This document shows, one piece after another, positions 1 to 12,000 of a DNA stretch of 26,312 nt. Made by a program: the position numbers and the translations under genes. Source of the stretch: Didymodactylos carnosus (lineage: Eukaryota; Rotifera; Eurotatoria; Philodinida; Philodinidae); the NCBI GenBank assembly GCA_905250885.1, contig CAJNOQ010002100.1:1-26312 (forward strand). The letters are read 5' to 3'. The notes below the pieces were generated by a model, which was not told where the DNA came from, ran no database searches, and was given only the letters and a program-made list of their open reading frames with translations. Positions within the stretch are counted from its first letter, which is position 1, and each line of letters opens with the position of its first letter.

Positions 1-29
1 CCCCCCCCCCCCCCCCCCCCCCCCCCCCC

Positions 30-67
<38 letters not shown>

Positions 68-79
68 CCCCCCCCCCCC
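1..79. repeat. Near-pure poly-C tract at the window edge
   Basis: The first 79 bases are C apart from an A at 30 and a G at 67. The sequence then switches abruptly to AT-rich DNA. This is a homopolymer, not a gene. It may be an assembly or sequencing artefact at a contig end, or a real low-complexity tract. No telomere-type repeat unit with a fixed period is visible. Confidence 0.9.
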
Positions 80-3000
80 TCAGAGCAGAAAAAAAGAAAC
101 GGAAATAAACTATAATAAAAAAAAACACCCAGTGTTATTAATAAGTTAATTACTTCAAATTTTTTAAATACTCTTAAGACTGATAATATTATAAATAGAA
201 AATACACAACTGAACTTTTTGGAAAGCGAAGATTATCGAGCATTTTGATTCTGGTGACAGAATTTCTTTTAATGATAACAGTAAAGAAATCTGTTGTATG
301 GGAAATCAAAAATTTAAATTATTTACCCGCTAATAACTCACATTTCGTTCAAAAGCAATCAAATAATTTTATAAAACAGAAAAATTAGAATTCATTCTAT
401 ATAATAAAAAAGTCCGCTAAAAAAGATAAAACTGTTCTGCTTTTTTATTTTTCTTCAAGAATTTTATATAAAAAATTAGTGTTTAGAGGAAATATTTCCA
501 ATGTAAAAGATATTTATCGAAACAGATTCTCCTAAAAGATACAGCATGTTGAAGTAGAGAGTTGAACTATTTTACTCAAATCGACGCTTCATGCTGTGTT
601 CTATGGACTAGCGAAAAAAGTCTTTTTTCATTAGACGTTATTCGAACTAAATATAAAACAAATATGTATTGTATTATAAAAGGTGATTGTAACCGAAAGT
701 AATTAGATATAAACTACCGATTCATGTAGAAAAAAAAAATGGACTGTACGCTTTAATTTCTAAGATTAGATAAATTTTTCTTTTACCGACAATTCATAAA
801 GAATAATTATTATAATTAACGTCATAATTTGATTAGAAAAAATTGTTGAAATATCTTTACCGAATTTATTTCAAACGAGTGTTTATTATTCTTTATTTAA
901 ATGCAAATCGCATTCACTACTATCACATCATCGTTGAATAATCGATAATCAATAGGGATCCATATTTTTCAAAAAATAATTGAAGATCTTTAAATAGGAA
1001 AGAGTCAATGTTTGAAAAACAAACGAAGACTAATTTTCTTCCTATAGAAGGAGGATACCTTTTACGTCTTCTTAATAGTGAAAAAGGTAAAAGTGAAAAA
1101 CTTATTTTTTAATTAATGAGAGACAAATGTCTTATATCGGTATTTATAGCTGAGCTCTTTGATTAGAATGGAATTAACTCAAGCCTCATAAATTTTAAAA
1201 AACGTTCACATGCCATATTCTACTGATGACGATTGAACACCAAAATTCTAGCTAAATAAGACAAAACGGCATATTTACCATGCACATGTAAAAAAATTTA
1301 TATAGAATTTGGTTTGACTATAGATATACTTATCTATTCATGAAATAGGACTAGCTTAATTTATTTGATATTTTTTTTTCTCTTATCAGAAACACAAACA
1401 AACATATTGTTACAAAGGTCGTCTACAAAAATCTTAATTATCATCGAACATATTCATATAAAGGATTTAAAATTAATTATAAAATTTTTATACAAAAGAA
1501 AATAGAAAAGTGTGATTTTTAACGAATATGTGAATGTTTTTCTAGTTAATCTAATTACTATTAATAATATTGATCATTTAAGTCTAATCTTCTAATCGTT
1601 TGAATTGATCATTAGAAAATGGAAAAACCATCTCTCCTTTTTTTTTTCGCTAAAGGAGATGAATCGTGAAACTTTTGGAAAAATTTTTACATACAGTTTT
1701 CGTGTTTTTAACATTTTATTGTTCAATTATTAACATTACTTTTATGAATCTTTTACAAAAGACTTTTGTGAATTGAACCTCCGTATGTCCGACAGAAATT
1801 AAAACATCTCGTTTCCGTTCACATGTTTAAAAAGTCGTAAAATAAATATTTATTATTTTTAGACTATTTGGCTTCCAAGATAGAAATGAAATGCGAGCGT
1901 GGCTCATATGCTTTTAATGCGATAAAAACAAACACATCATTGTTGTATAAATCATTTAGAGACTTATTCTCAAATCTATTCTTACACATTTTTAGATTAT
2001 TTTGTTCTTGACATAGATTTTTTATTACAATCTCATAATGAATGTTCATTATGAGAAAAACAAGAGTAGACAGTCAATGCCAAAATCAATTTTGAGTTTT
2101 ATTGTCTTATGTTGTTATTTCCAAATCTAAATTGAGACTTTTTTCCGTTCTCTCTTATTAAACAAAAAAAAAACAAAAAAAAACGAGAAAATGATGCGGG
2201 ATACAATTCTCTCAGCCGATATATATATATATATATTTTTTTTTTTTAAGAAAATATGGTCGGTCGTCTACATGTTCTTTTTTTTAGCAGAAGTTTTGCA
2301 ACAAGAGTTTTTTCAATAGGTAGAGAGAACTCTTTCTATATAGATCGACATGGAAGAGAATTATCGAAAAAAAATGAGAAGGGAGAAGAAGAATGTCAAA
2401 CAAAAAGTAACAATACTATCGTAAAAGAAAACCTAATAGGACAACGGAAAAAATCGAACGGAAGAATGTCACAAAGAAAAGTTGTGTGAAATGTAAACAC
2501 AAACGTAAAGAATTATTTTTTTTAACAATGCAAACAAAAGAAAATCGATATAAAAGAAAAACTTTTTTGTATATATGTGCTCATAATCAAGAATTGTAAC
2601 GATAAATAATAATAATGATAATAATAATAATATCATATATAGATGTGTATGTGTGATCGGACACACTTTTTACTTAATTTTAGACTTTTAAAGGCAAAGA
2701 ATGAATTTTTAAAGTAGAATAAATTAATTTTTAGTGAAAAAAAAATAATATCTTTAACTAAATTGAACTGAAAATAAAGTTTATTTTCTACGAAGTTTAT
2801 ATCGAATATTTATCAAATAGTTCTCATAAATTCAATGTATTCGTTAATTCTCTTATGTTGTGAGTGAACAACAAGATTATTTTTTCTAATCATCTATGAT
2901 TTTTTGATTATAAAAAAACTTGTTCTATTTTAACTTCTAACTAGTGCTTATCCATTCAAAACACAATCCGTCATTTATTCACTATTATACTCAATTCTAT

Positions 3001-3785
3001 ATTTTCTATAGAAAAAGAAAAACGTCAAGTGTCTATTAATTAATCTTTAACGGCATTAATAAAACAATACCATTTATTTTAATATTTTTTTTACCTTGAC
3101 CTTTGTTATGATTGTTTCACTGTGTTTATTTTTTTCAATTATTTGTCTCTCTCTCTCTCTCTCTCTCTTATTCATACCACCTTTTTGTAAACGATTCTTT
3201 TAGAATAGGGTGGCCTTGTTCTGCCACATTTGGTTGTTACTACAAACTGACACCACTAATATATTATCAAGATAGTGATAAAAAGCTATTCATAATAAAA
3301 ATAATAATACTTGAAAAAAAAAATGTAAATAATAGGAAAACACTTCTAAGTAGTAAAATTTCAAAATCAATTCTATATAATTCTATAAAATGATTTTTCA
3401 TTTCATGATAACTTCTTCTATTTAGTACAAGTTTGTTCAAAATTTTAACTATAAATAAATTACTTCAAAACTGTCTAATTTCTAAAAACTATGATTATTA
3501 AATTAATCTAGAGAGTTGTTAAAAGATGGATCTAATTTTTCTTTTTTTTTAGAAGATATTCACGCGACTAATCCATTTATTTACAATTGGATAGAGGGCG
3601 TTTTTTCTTGTCAGTCAAGGTTGTTCTATGACCTTGAAAAAAAAAAATATGAGGAATAAAACGACTTTGTTCGAATACAAAACAAGAGTAGAAATACAGT
3701 TTTGACATTTTTTTCTTTATTTCTACTATATCAAATGACACTTATCGTTTTCAGAATGAAAATATTTTAACAAAACTTTACTTAC
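80..3785. other. AT-rich non-coding stretch, no gene recognised
   Basis: No open frame on either strand here looks like a conserved protein; those present are short, low-complexity and rich in Phe, Lys, Ile and Asn. Simple repeats are a TA run near 2219-2235 followed by poly-T, an AAT-rich run near 2606-2632 and a CT run near 3148-3169. There are two small hairpins. One at 2031-2056 has 12-bp perfect arms around a 2-base loop. The other, at about 2868-2925, has imperfect arms beginning AACAAG and ending CTTGTT. It could be intergenic DNA, or UTR and introns of a gene on the minus strand. Confidence 0.6.
2031..2056. repeat. Short perfect hairpin
   Basis: Two 12-base arms, TCTCATAATGAA and its exact reverse complement, flank the dinucleotide TG. 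No neighbouring gene explains it. It may be a chance palindrome in AT-rich DNA. Confidence 0.6.
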
Positions 3786-3887
3786 ACTGACGGATGTTGT
3801 TGCATAACTTGTCGATCTGGTAGTGGCATGAGTGAAAATTGTTGATGCATTGCATCAGAAAACGGAGAATACATAATTTTTGGTCTA
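3786..3887 (-). CDS. Possible isolated coding exon of an unidentified gene
   Basis: Read on the minus strand, this segment is bounded by an acceptor-like ...CATTAG and a strong donor (GTAAGT). It holds an open frame with unusually non-AT codon choice for this region. The frame contains MYSPFSDAMHQQFSLMPL followed by PDRQVMQQHPSV, rich in Met, Gln, Pro and Ser, as in the low-complexity parts of transcription factors. A start codon at 3874-3872 would make it a first coding exon of 29 codons plus two bases. I could not find a phase-compatible following exon at lower coordinates; a candidate at about 3270 meets a stop. The family is not recognised. It may be a real first exon with a long intron, a relic, or chance. 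Confidence 0.3.
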
Positions 3888-5940
3888 CTAATGTTCAATT
3901 ATTGTTATTTCTCAAATATTCAAAATACGAAAAAAAAAAAAATCTAAAACAGATAAAAATAACATGTGATGAATCTTTTAAAATAAAATACATGGTTAAA
4001 AAAAATATTGTTAAACATATTTATCAAATATTGATTTTAAAATACTATGCAATGAGAGTCACAAGTCCATTTTCCAAATGAAAGGAAAATGATGGTCTTA
4101 TCAAGTCCTTTTACGAAAGTAAATGTTTCCAGTACCACAATTAAAGCGCTGATAAACTTCCATCGTCTATTATCACATAATAAACGAATTATGTACATGT
4201 TTGTTAATGAGATGAATAAGAAGCAATCTAATTTATATCAGTATTTTCTCACAAAATGCAATGTTTTTAACAGAAAATTTTCATTAACTTTACGTTTATA
4301 TAGTTTATCTCTAAATTTTTATTTTATTTTCAGATGTTTTTCTATTGTAGAGAGCAAGTATATCCTACTTACATCTTCACAGTGTATGAACACTTTATTT
4401 TACGGTAGAGATTTTTAATAATGATTTTAAGCAACAAATAGTTTCTACACTTTACTATCACATTCCTTGTTAAAAACAGAATGGATATCAAATTTTCAAA
4501 ATAAAAACCCATTTTACTCCCCCATGGTCCATCATGCTATTCCGCTTTATATACTTTGTCATTTAAAAATTCTACATACAAATTGTATGATCTACTTCTG
4601 TTTGAAATAATAAGCTTCTTGCGAGAATGACATGAAAATTTGACTAACAGATTCACTATTAAACTTAAGAAAAATAGCTATACTGTCTCACTCCATATGT
4701 CTGCTTGTCACACTGCAATTTTAAGTTCAACAAGGAACATATTATGATAAATTAATCTTCTTTAAAGAAAATATAAACCGGTATATTGCTTCCCCATGGT
4801 CAAAGAATCAATGACTGAGCGATATTTACAAAAGTTAAAAGTCGTGACTATTCCTATCTAAAAACGTGTTGCTCAACACTATTTTTAAACTCGAAAAGTT
4901 TGACATTATCATATGGTATATTTAAAATGTGCTATTAATACACTAGAAGTGTGATATTTCGGCATGCTGCAGTATTAAGCTTTTTTTAATGGCGCTTCAA
5001 AAGCGTAACACAGCCATTGTGAAAGTGTGGCATCAAATTTTTGCCATTGCATTTCAACACTATTTATCATGACCATGTTGCACTCTGAAGCATCATATTT
5101 TTAACATTGCAGTTCGGATAATAGACACTACTCTAAAAATAACTACAAACAGAAAATTCGTGCTTTAACAGTGCAGCAAGACAGATACTGTTATCACGTT
5201 TCAGCATGCGTCATCGTGCGTTCACTACAAAACATTTTTCTTTCTTTCTTTGTTTTGCTTATTGTACTCTCCATGATAGACTGGTTCAATAAAACAGCCA
5301 ATGGACCTGTTTTCTTTAACCTCCATTACTCAGTTCAAACGAGCCAAAAGATGAGAATATGGAATCTTTGATATGAAGAAACGTTTGGTTAAAAATGAAA
5401 TACTTGTTGTTGTAGTTGATATGTAAAAATAAAATTCAATGTAGAATAATGAATAAATTTCTGAGAGGAAACGTCGCGTGTAATGGTAGCACATTCTCGA
5501 AAATTTTGGTAAATAATAAAAAGAAAAATTGGGTCAGATTTATGGTAAAAAAAACAGTAGTGAATTCGATTAAAGAATAACTATAAATTTGTGTAACCAA
5601 CAAAACAACCTATGTTTTTTTCTTCGAGATAGAGAGCAATAGTCTGTGTATTAAATATGTCCGTAACATGTTACTATCGGATTCGCTCTTCTGCTATTCA
5701 TAAAATTTCGTCGTTGAAACGAAAGAGAAATATTTATATCAAAAGCTTTCAAATGTTCAAAGATTTTCTAGATGATAGTTTGCTATTTGTTTGAGAAAAC
5801 GCGGAATTTATTGAAACCAATGAATAATATATGCGTCCTTTTTGAAGTTTATAAAAATTTTATCTTTATACTTTATAGACTGATGTTTTTGCTGACTTTT
5901 AATTGGAATTTCTTATTTTAATTCTGATTACGTACAGAAT
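3888..5940. other. AT-rich non-coding stretch upstream of SF3B1
   Basis: Open frames of up to about 110 codons occur here (for example 4089-4418, plus strand), but their composition is what AT-rich random DNA gives and I recognise no domain. A 26-base motif occurs twice at 60-base spacing, at 5030-5055 and 5090-5115 (GCATCA, then ATTTTT, then CATTGCA), with six or so differences. I see no RNA gene. The part nearest 5940 should hold the SF3B1 promoter, but no TATA box or other element could be assigned with confidence. Confidence 0.55.
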
Positions 5941-6008
5941 ATTTATTTTTTAATTTTAGATTTGATTCAAATAAACTCATCTTCTCATTTAAGTTCATTT
6001 GAGCTAAA
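5941..6008 (+). promoter_or_regulatory. 5' leader of SF3B1 with splice-acceptor-like site
   Basis: A T-rich tract ending in TTTTAG at 5954-5959 lies 49 bases before the SF3B1 start codon and looks like a 3' splice site. No in-frame coding sequence joins to it. It could therefore be the end of a 5'UTR intron, or a trans-splicing acceptor for a spliced leader, which is established in bdelloid rotifers. The start context is TAAAATGAG, with A at -3. Choosing between the two explanations needs transcript 5' ends. Confidence 0.4.
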
Positions 6009-9000
6009 ATGAGTGCAAAACATGATGGTAAGTTCAGCTTGATTTTCCAGTCTGAGTTCTATTTTAATCTTTGTTGGCTTTTCTGTTATTTAGCTATTGA
6101 AGCTCAATCAAAAGTAATAAAACAGAATCGTCGAAATGAGTCAGCTGAAGAACGTGGAACCCGTTTTGGAGAACAAATTCTTGATACAGACGTTTATCAA
6201 CAAAATACAAAAGAAGGTTATTTATCCTATTTGCCAACCAACAATGATGATGATGACGTAAGATTGACTTCAAAGCTAATTACAGAATAGATGCATTATC
6301 TGTCACTTTTTTATTAGGGAGATGATGATTATTCTTCGTCAATAACAAATATGAAATTAAAGAATTATGGACCATCTCAAGAAATCTTACAAAATATTCC
6401 AAACATAGACAGAGTAAGTGATATTTATCTCTTTTTCATATGTATCTAAATTTATTTTCGTTTCAGAACTTTGATCCATTGGAAGAACGTCGTAAAGGAC
6501 GTGTAGCAGATCGAGAAAATGAATATCAACGTCAAAATCGTGTTCTCCCAGGAATGATTTCGCCCGAAAGATTGGATTATTTTGCTGATGGTAAACATTT
6601 CTCTTTTTTATTTTGTTTTTTGTACTTTCGAGCCGAATGCGTCCGCGCAGCTAGCTCGTCTTCTTTTACTTTTCTCAGAAATATATCTGCAGTATTATTC
6701 TTTAATGAGTTAGGTAGAAATCGTTTTTTTTCTTTGTTCTTTCCTGTGCCCGTATAATTTGCAACGGTCAGTGCCAATAGTTTAAAGTCTCTGAGGTTGT
6801 TTTTTTTTTGAGGTTAATATGCAGTATACGAATATTACCACAAAAATATCATTTTTAGGTTGTTCGACGTTTTGCGACGATACCATAAAAAAAAGATACG
6901 GGTAGACGATACTATACGTCAAAATTCATTTATTTCTTGAGGCGAGTTCGCCCATCCCTTCCTCACCCCCTTGACTACTGATATTTTGAGCTTTTATTTA
7001 GAAGTCATCATAGTTGTGATGCAGTTCATTCAATTTCAATATATATCACAATGTTTGGCTTGAAAGAGATACTAGATGATATTAGATTAAATTAATCTGC
7101 CTTTTTTCTTACATTTAAAACATCTTTCTTCTTTTAAAATAAAAAATAATTTTCAGTTATCCCTCTAAAAACGTTAGGGCCATTCCACTTTTATATATTG
7201 GCATATTCAAATTTGGACATGAAAATTGGCTTCAACAGGTGGTATACAATACGGTAAATGTATATATGTAGAAAGTCTTTAGCGAGAAAAACTGAACAAA
7301 TTCAATTGAATGATTTAATTACATGCCTGTTGTATTTTTTATTTAGGTGGTAAAACGCCTGATCCTCAAGCTAAAGGTCGTGGTTATGTCGATATTATGG
7401 GCGAAGTAGCTGTACGAAACGCAAAGGTACACCTTTCATTTTTTTTGTATTATTATTTATTGTTAACATATTTGTATTTTCATTAGATTGATATACGAAA
7501 TCAACTTGCTGAAAAAGCAAAATCTGGCGATTTACGTTCATCTTCAACATCAACAGCTGCTGCATTGATCTCTGCAAAAGCGGCTGCAGTGGCAGCTTCA
7601 AATGAAGCAACAACTAGCGATAAACGTCGACGTCGTTGGGATCAAACAGCATCTCAAGATGAGTCAGATCCAAAAGCAAAAAAGGCAGCGTATGAAGAGG
7701 TATGATAATAAAATGATAAATTGGAATAATAGTTCTGTTTTATCTTCCTGTATGGTAGTTTTTGAAATCCATTGTAGCTTTGTTATACTCAATCTTTTTA
7801 TTATGTTCGTTTTAGGCCACCACGCCAGCACACGCAAGATGGGAAGAAACACCTGGGCGATCACTTGGTAGTGAAACGCCTGGTGCTTATCAACAATCAC
7901 GAATTCAGTGGGATGCAACTCCAGGTCATGTAACACCCGGTGCCACTTCTGAAACTCCGGGAGGTTCACGAACACCAGGCGCCGAAACGCCCGGTCGCCC
8001 ATCGGCAAAGAAATCAAATCGTTGGGATGAAACTCCACGAACGGAAAGAGGTATTATATTTTTATTGCTTTTAATTGGTTATGTAATATTCAACTCTGTT
8101 TTTTCTTTCTCTTTAGAAACTCCACATACTAGCGGATGGGCAGAAACCCCTAAAACTGATCGGGGCGTTAATCTGGACGAAGATTATTTAATTAAATCCA
8201 CACCAACACCATCAACAGACAAACGTCGTTCAAGGTGGGATGAAACACCAGCGAATGCATCGGCTACTCCCTCTGGAACACCGTCAAGTTTTACACCCAT
8301 TGCCAAAGAAATTGGTGTTCATGCAACTCCAACAATGGTAAGTGGTTTTACTCCTGGTATGACACCCAATTTAATGACGCCAGTCGGTACAAAAGCAATG
8401 GGCTTAGCTACACCAACACCTGGACAATTAGTCATGACACCTGAACAAATGCAAGCATATCGTTGGGAACGTGAAATTGATGAACGTAATCGTCCATTAG
8501 CCGATGAAGAATTGGATATGATGTTTCCTCCTGGTTATAAAGTGTTACAACCACCAGCTGGCTACATTCCACTTCGTACTCCGGCCAGAAAATTAACAGC
8601 TACACCAACACCCATGTCGGTATTGAGCGGTTTTCGTTTACAAGCCTCTGAACGTGGTCAAGGTGCACAATCAAATCAATTACAAGAATATCAACCAAAA
8701 GGAAATCTACCATTGTTGAAACCAGACGATTTACAATATTTTGACAAATTATTACAAGAAATCGATGAAGAACAATTGAGCCCCGAAGAACAAAAAGAAC
8801 GAAAAATTATGAAATTATTATTAAAAATTAAAAATGGTACACCACCAATGCGAAAAGCAGCATTGAGACAAATTACCGATAAAGCACGTGAATTCGGTGC
8901 AGGACCGTTGTTTAATCAAATATTACCATTATTGATGTCACCAACATTAGAAGATCAGGAAAGACATTTATTAGTAAAAGTTATCGATCGTATTTTATAT

Positions 9001-12000
9001 AAACTCGATGATTTAGTTCGACCATATGTACATAAAATACTTGTTGTTATTGAACCGTTGTTAATCGATGAAGATTATTATGCACGTGTTGAAGGAAGAG
9101 AAATTATATCAAATTTAGCTAAGGTAAGATCAATTTTATTTTAAAATATAAAGTTAGTTAGGTATAGAACTAGTGACATGCCATATATAATCAACATTAT
9201 TATAGGCTGCTGGTCTTGCAACAATGATATCAACAATGCGTCCTGATATCGATAATTTAGATGAATATGTACGTAATACAACAGCGCGTGCTTTTGCCGT
9301 CGTTGCATCTGCACTGGGAATTCCAGCTCTGTTACCATTTTTAAAAGCTGTTTGTAAAAGTAAAAAATCATGGCAAGCACGACACACTGGTATCAAAATT
9401 GTTCAACAAATTGCTATATTAATGGGATGTGCAATTTTACCACATTTAAAATCATTAGTTGAAATTATTGAACATGGTTCGTGACTCCGAATATTTTATT
9501 GAATAAGCTGTTTATAATCTTTTTTTTAATTTTTATTTTGTAGGACTAGAAGATGAACAACAAAAAGTTCGTACAATTACAGCTTTGGCTATAGCAGCAT
9601 TAGCTGAAGCAGCAACGCCTTATGGTATTGAATCATTTGATACAGTTTTGAAACCACTATGGAAAGGTATCAAACAACATCGTGGAAAAGGCTTGGCGGC
9701 ATTTTTAAAAGTAAGCTTATTTCATGTCTTTTATTAAAACTATGATTCTAATATTCTTATTGAATTCAGGCAATTGGTTATTTAATTCCATTGATGGATG
9801 CTGAATATGCGAATTATTATACTCGTGAAGTGATGTTAATATTGATACGTGAATTTCAGTCGCCCGATGAGGAAATGAAAAAAATCGTTTTAAAAGTTGT
9901 TAAACAATGTTGTGCAACTGATGGTGTTGAAGCACAATATATTAAAGATGATATTTTACCATCATTTTTTAAACATTTTTGGAATCAACGTATGGCGTTA
10001 GATCGTCGAAATTATCGTCAGTTAGTTGATACAACTGTGGAAATAGCAAATAAAGTTGGCTCATCGGAAATTATTAATCGTATTGTTGATGATTTAAAAG
10101 ATGAATCTGAACAATATCGTAAAATGGTTATGGAAACAATAGAAAAAATAATGACTAATTTAGGTTCACATGATATTCATTCACGTTTAGAAGAACAATT
10201 GATTGATGGTATTCTTTATGCATTTCAAGAACAAACAACAGAAGATTCGGTTATGTTAAATGGGTTTGGTGCTGTTGTAAATACATTGGGAAAACGTTGT
10301 AAAGCGTATTTACCACAGATATGTGGTACAATATTGTGGCGTTTAAATAATAAAGCAGCAAAAGTACGACAACAAGCTGCTGATCTTATATCAAAAATAG
10401 CCAATGTGATGAAACTTTGTACTGAGGTAAACAAAAAAACATAAATCGCGACTACAATAAAAATGTTTAAATATTTCTATTATTTTTAGGAAAAATTAAT
10501 GGGTCAATTGGGTCTTGTGTTATACGAATATCTTGGTGAAGAATATCCAGAAGTATTGGGTAGTATTTTGGGTGCATTGAAAGGTATTGTGAATGTTATT
10601 GGTATGACAAATATGACACCACCAATCAAAGATTTATTACCACGTTTGACACCAATCTTAAAAAATAGGTATAGTGTTCTTGTTTTTTGTTGTTAATTGA
10701 ATGACTATTGTGACTATTTCTCCATTATAGACATGAAAAAGTTCAAGAAAATTGTATTGATTTAGTTGGTCGAATAGCGGAATTGGGTGCTGAACATGTA
10801 GCGGCACGAGAATGGATGCGTATCTGTTTCGAATTATTAGAATTATTAAAAGCACATAAAAAAGCTATTAGACGCGCAGCTGTAAACACATTTGGTTACA
10901 TAGCGAAAGCCATTGGACCTCACGATGTTTTGGCGACATTATTAAATAATTTAAAAGTCCAAGAGAGACAATTGAGAGTATGCACAACGGTTGCTATAGC
11001 TATTGTAGCCGAAACGTGTTCACCATTTACAGTTTTACCCGGTAAGCTTAAAATAAAAATGATCTCATTTTAATCTGATAAATTGTCTGGAATCGGATAT
11101 CATTAATCAGTGGATCTCTCAACTTAGGTCTAATGAATGAATATCGTGTACCGGAATTAAACGTACAAAACGGTGTATTGAAAGCATTGTCATTTATGTT
11201 TGAATATATTGGAGAAATGGGAAAGGATTACATTTATGCTGTAACCCCATTACTTGAAGATGCACTTATGGATCGGTGAGTTTCTCGTCATTTTTATAGT
11301 TGACAGTTTTATGGTATATCTATATTACTTTCTAGTGATTTGGTTCATCGTCAAACCGCAATGTCAGCTATCGGTCATATGTCACTTGGAGTTTATGGTT
11401 TTGGTTGTGAGGATGCATTAGCCCATTTGTTGAATTATGTATGGCCAAATATATTTGAAACATCGCCACATGTCATTCAAGCATTTATTGCAGCATGTGA
11501 AGGTTTAAGAGTGGGTCTAGGACCAGGCAAAGTACTTTACTACACGTTGCAGGTAAATAATACTAGGAATTTAGAGCAGGTACGATATACTACCATGCTG
11601 TATTACCATCACACAGTAGATATTAGTGGTGTGCCGGGGGAAAGTGTTCTGTTTTAGTAGCATGACAATAAGTTTTTACCGTTGGCAGGTGACGAGTGCT
11701 AAAAATATGAACGCAACGTTATTCGATGCAGAAATGTTTGCTTTACACACCTGTTCACTTAATTTCTTGAATGGACGTTTATTTAAAAAATGATAGCCTC
11801 TGTGGAACCACGAGACAATCTCCGTGGGAATTCCCCGTTCTATCATACGGGGATTGACCCGTGATCCCATAGACGCTGTCATTTTTTTGAATAAACGTCC
11901 ATTGAAGAAATTAAGTGAACAGGTGTGTAGAGCAAACATTTCTGCATCGAATAACGTTGCGTTCATATTTTTAGCGCTCGTCATCTGCCAACGGTAAAAA

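Noticed and set aside
2256..2489. 77-codon plus-strand frame rich in Lys, Arg and Glu
   Set aside because: It starts directly after a poly-T/TA microsatellite, has low complexity and no recognisable motif.
3148..3169. CT-repeat tract as a CRISPR or array-like structure
   Set aside because: It is a plain dinucleotide microsatellite; there are no spaced repeats with unique spacers anywhere in the window.
3190..3270. Minus-strand frame starting WCQFVVTTKCGR as a second exon for the 3786-3887 candidate
   Set aside because: The reading phase left by the 3786 donor gives a stop codon within six codons, so the two do not join.
4089..4418. 109-codon plus-strand frame
   Set aside because: Composition is that of random AT-rich DNA, with no domain, no splice context and no neighbouring exons.
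7664..8038. 124-codon minus-strand open frame
   Set aside because: It is the antisense of SF3B1 exons 6-7, which encode the conserved Thr-Pro/Trp region in the plus frame.
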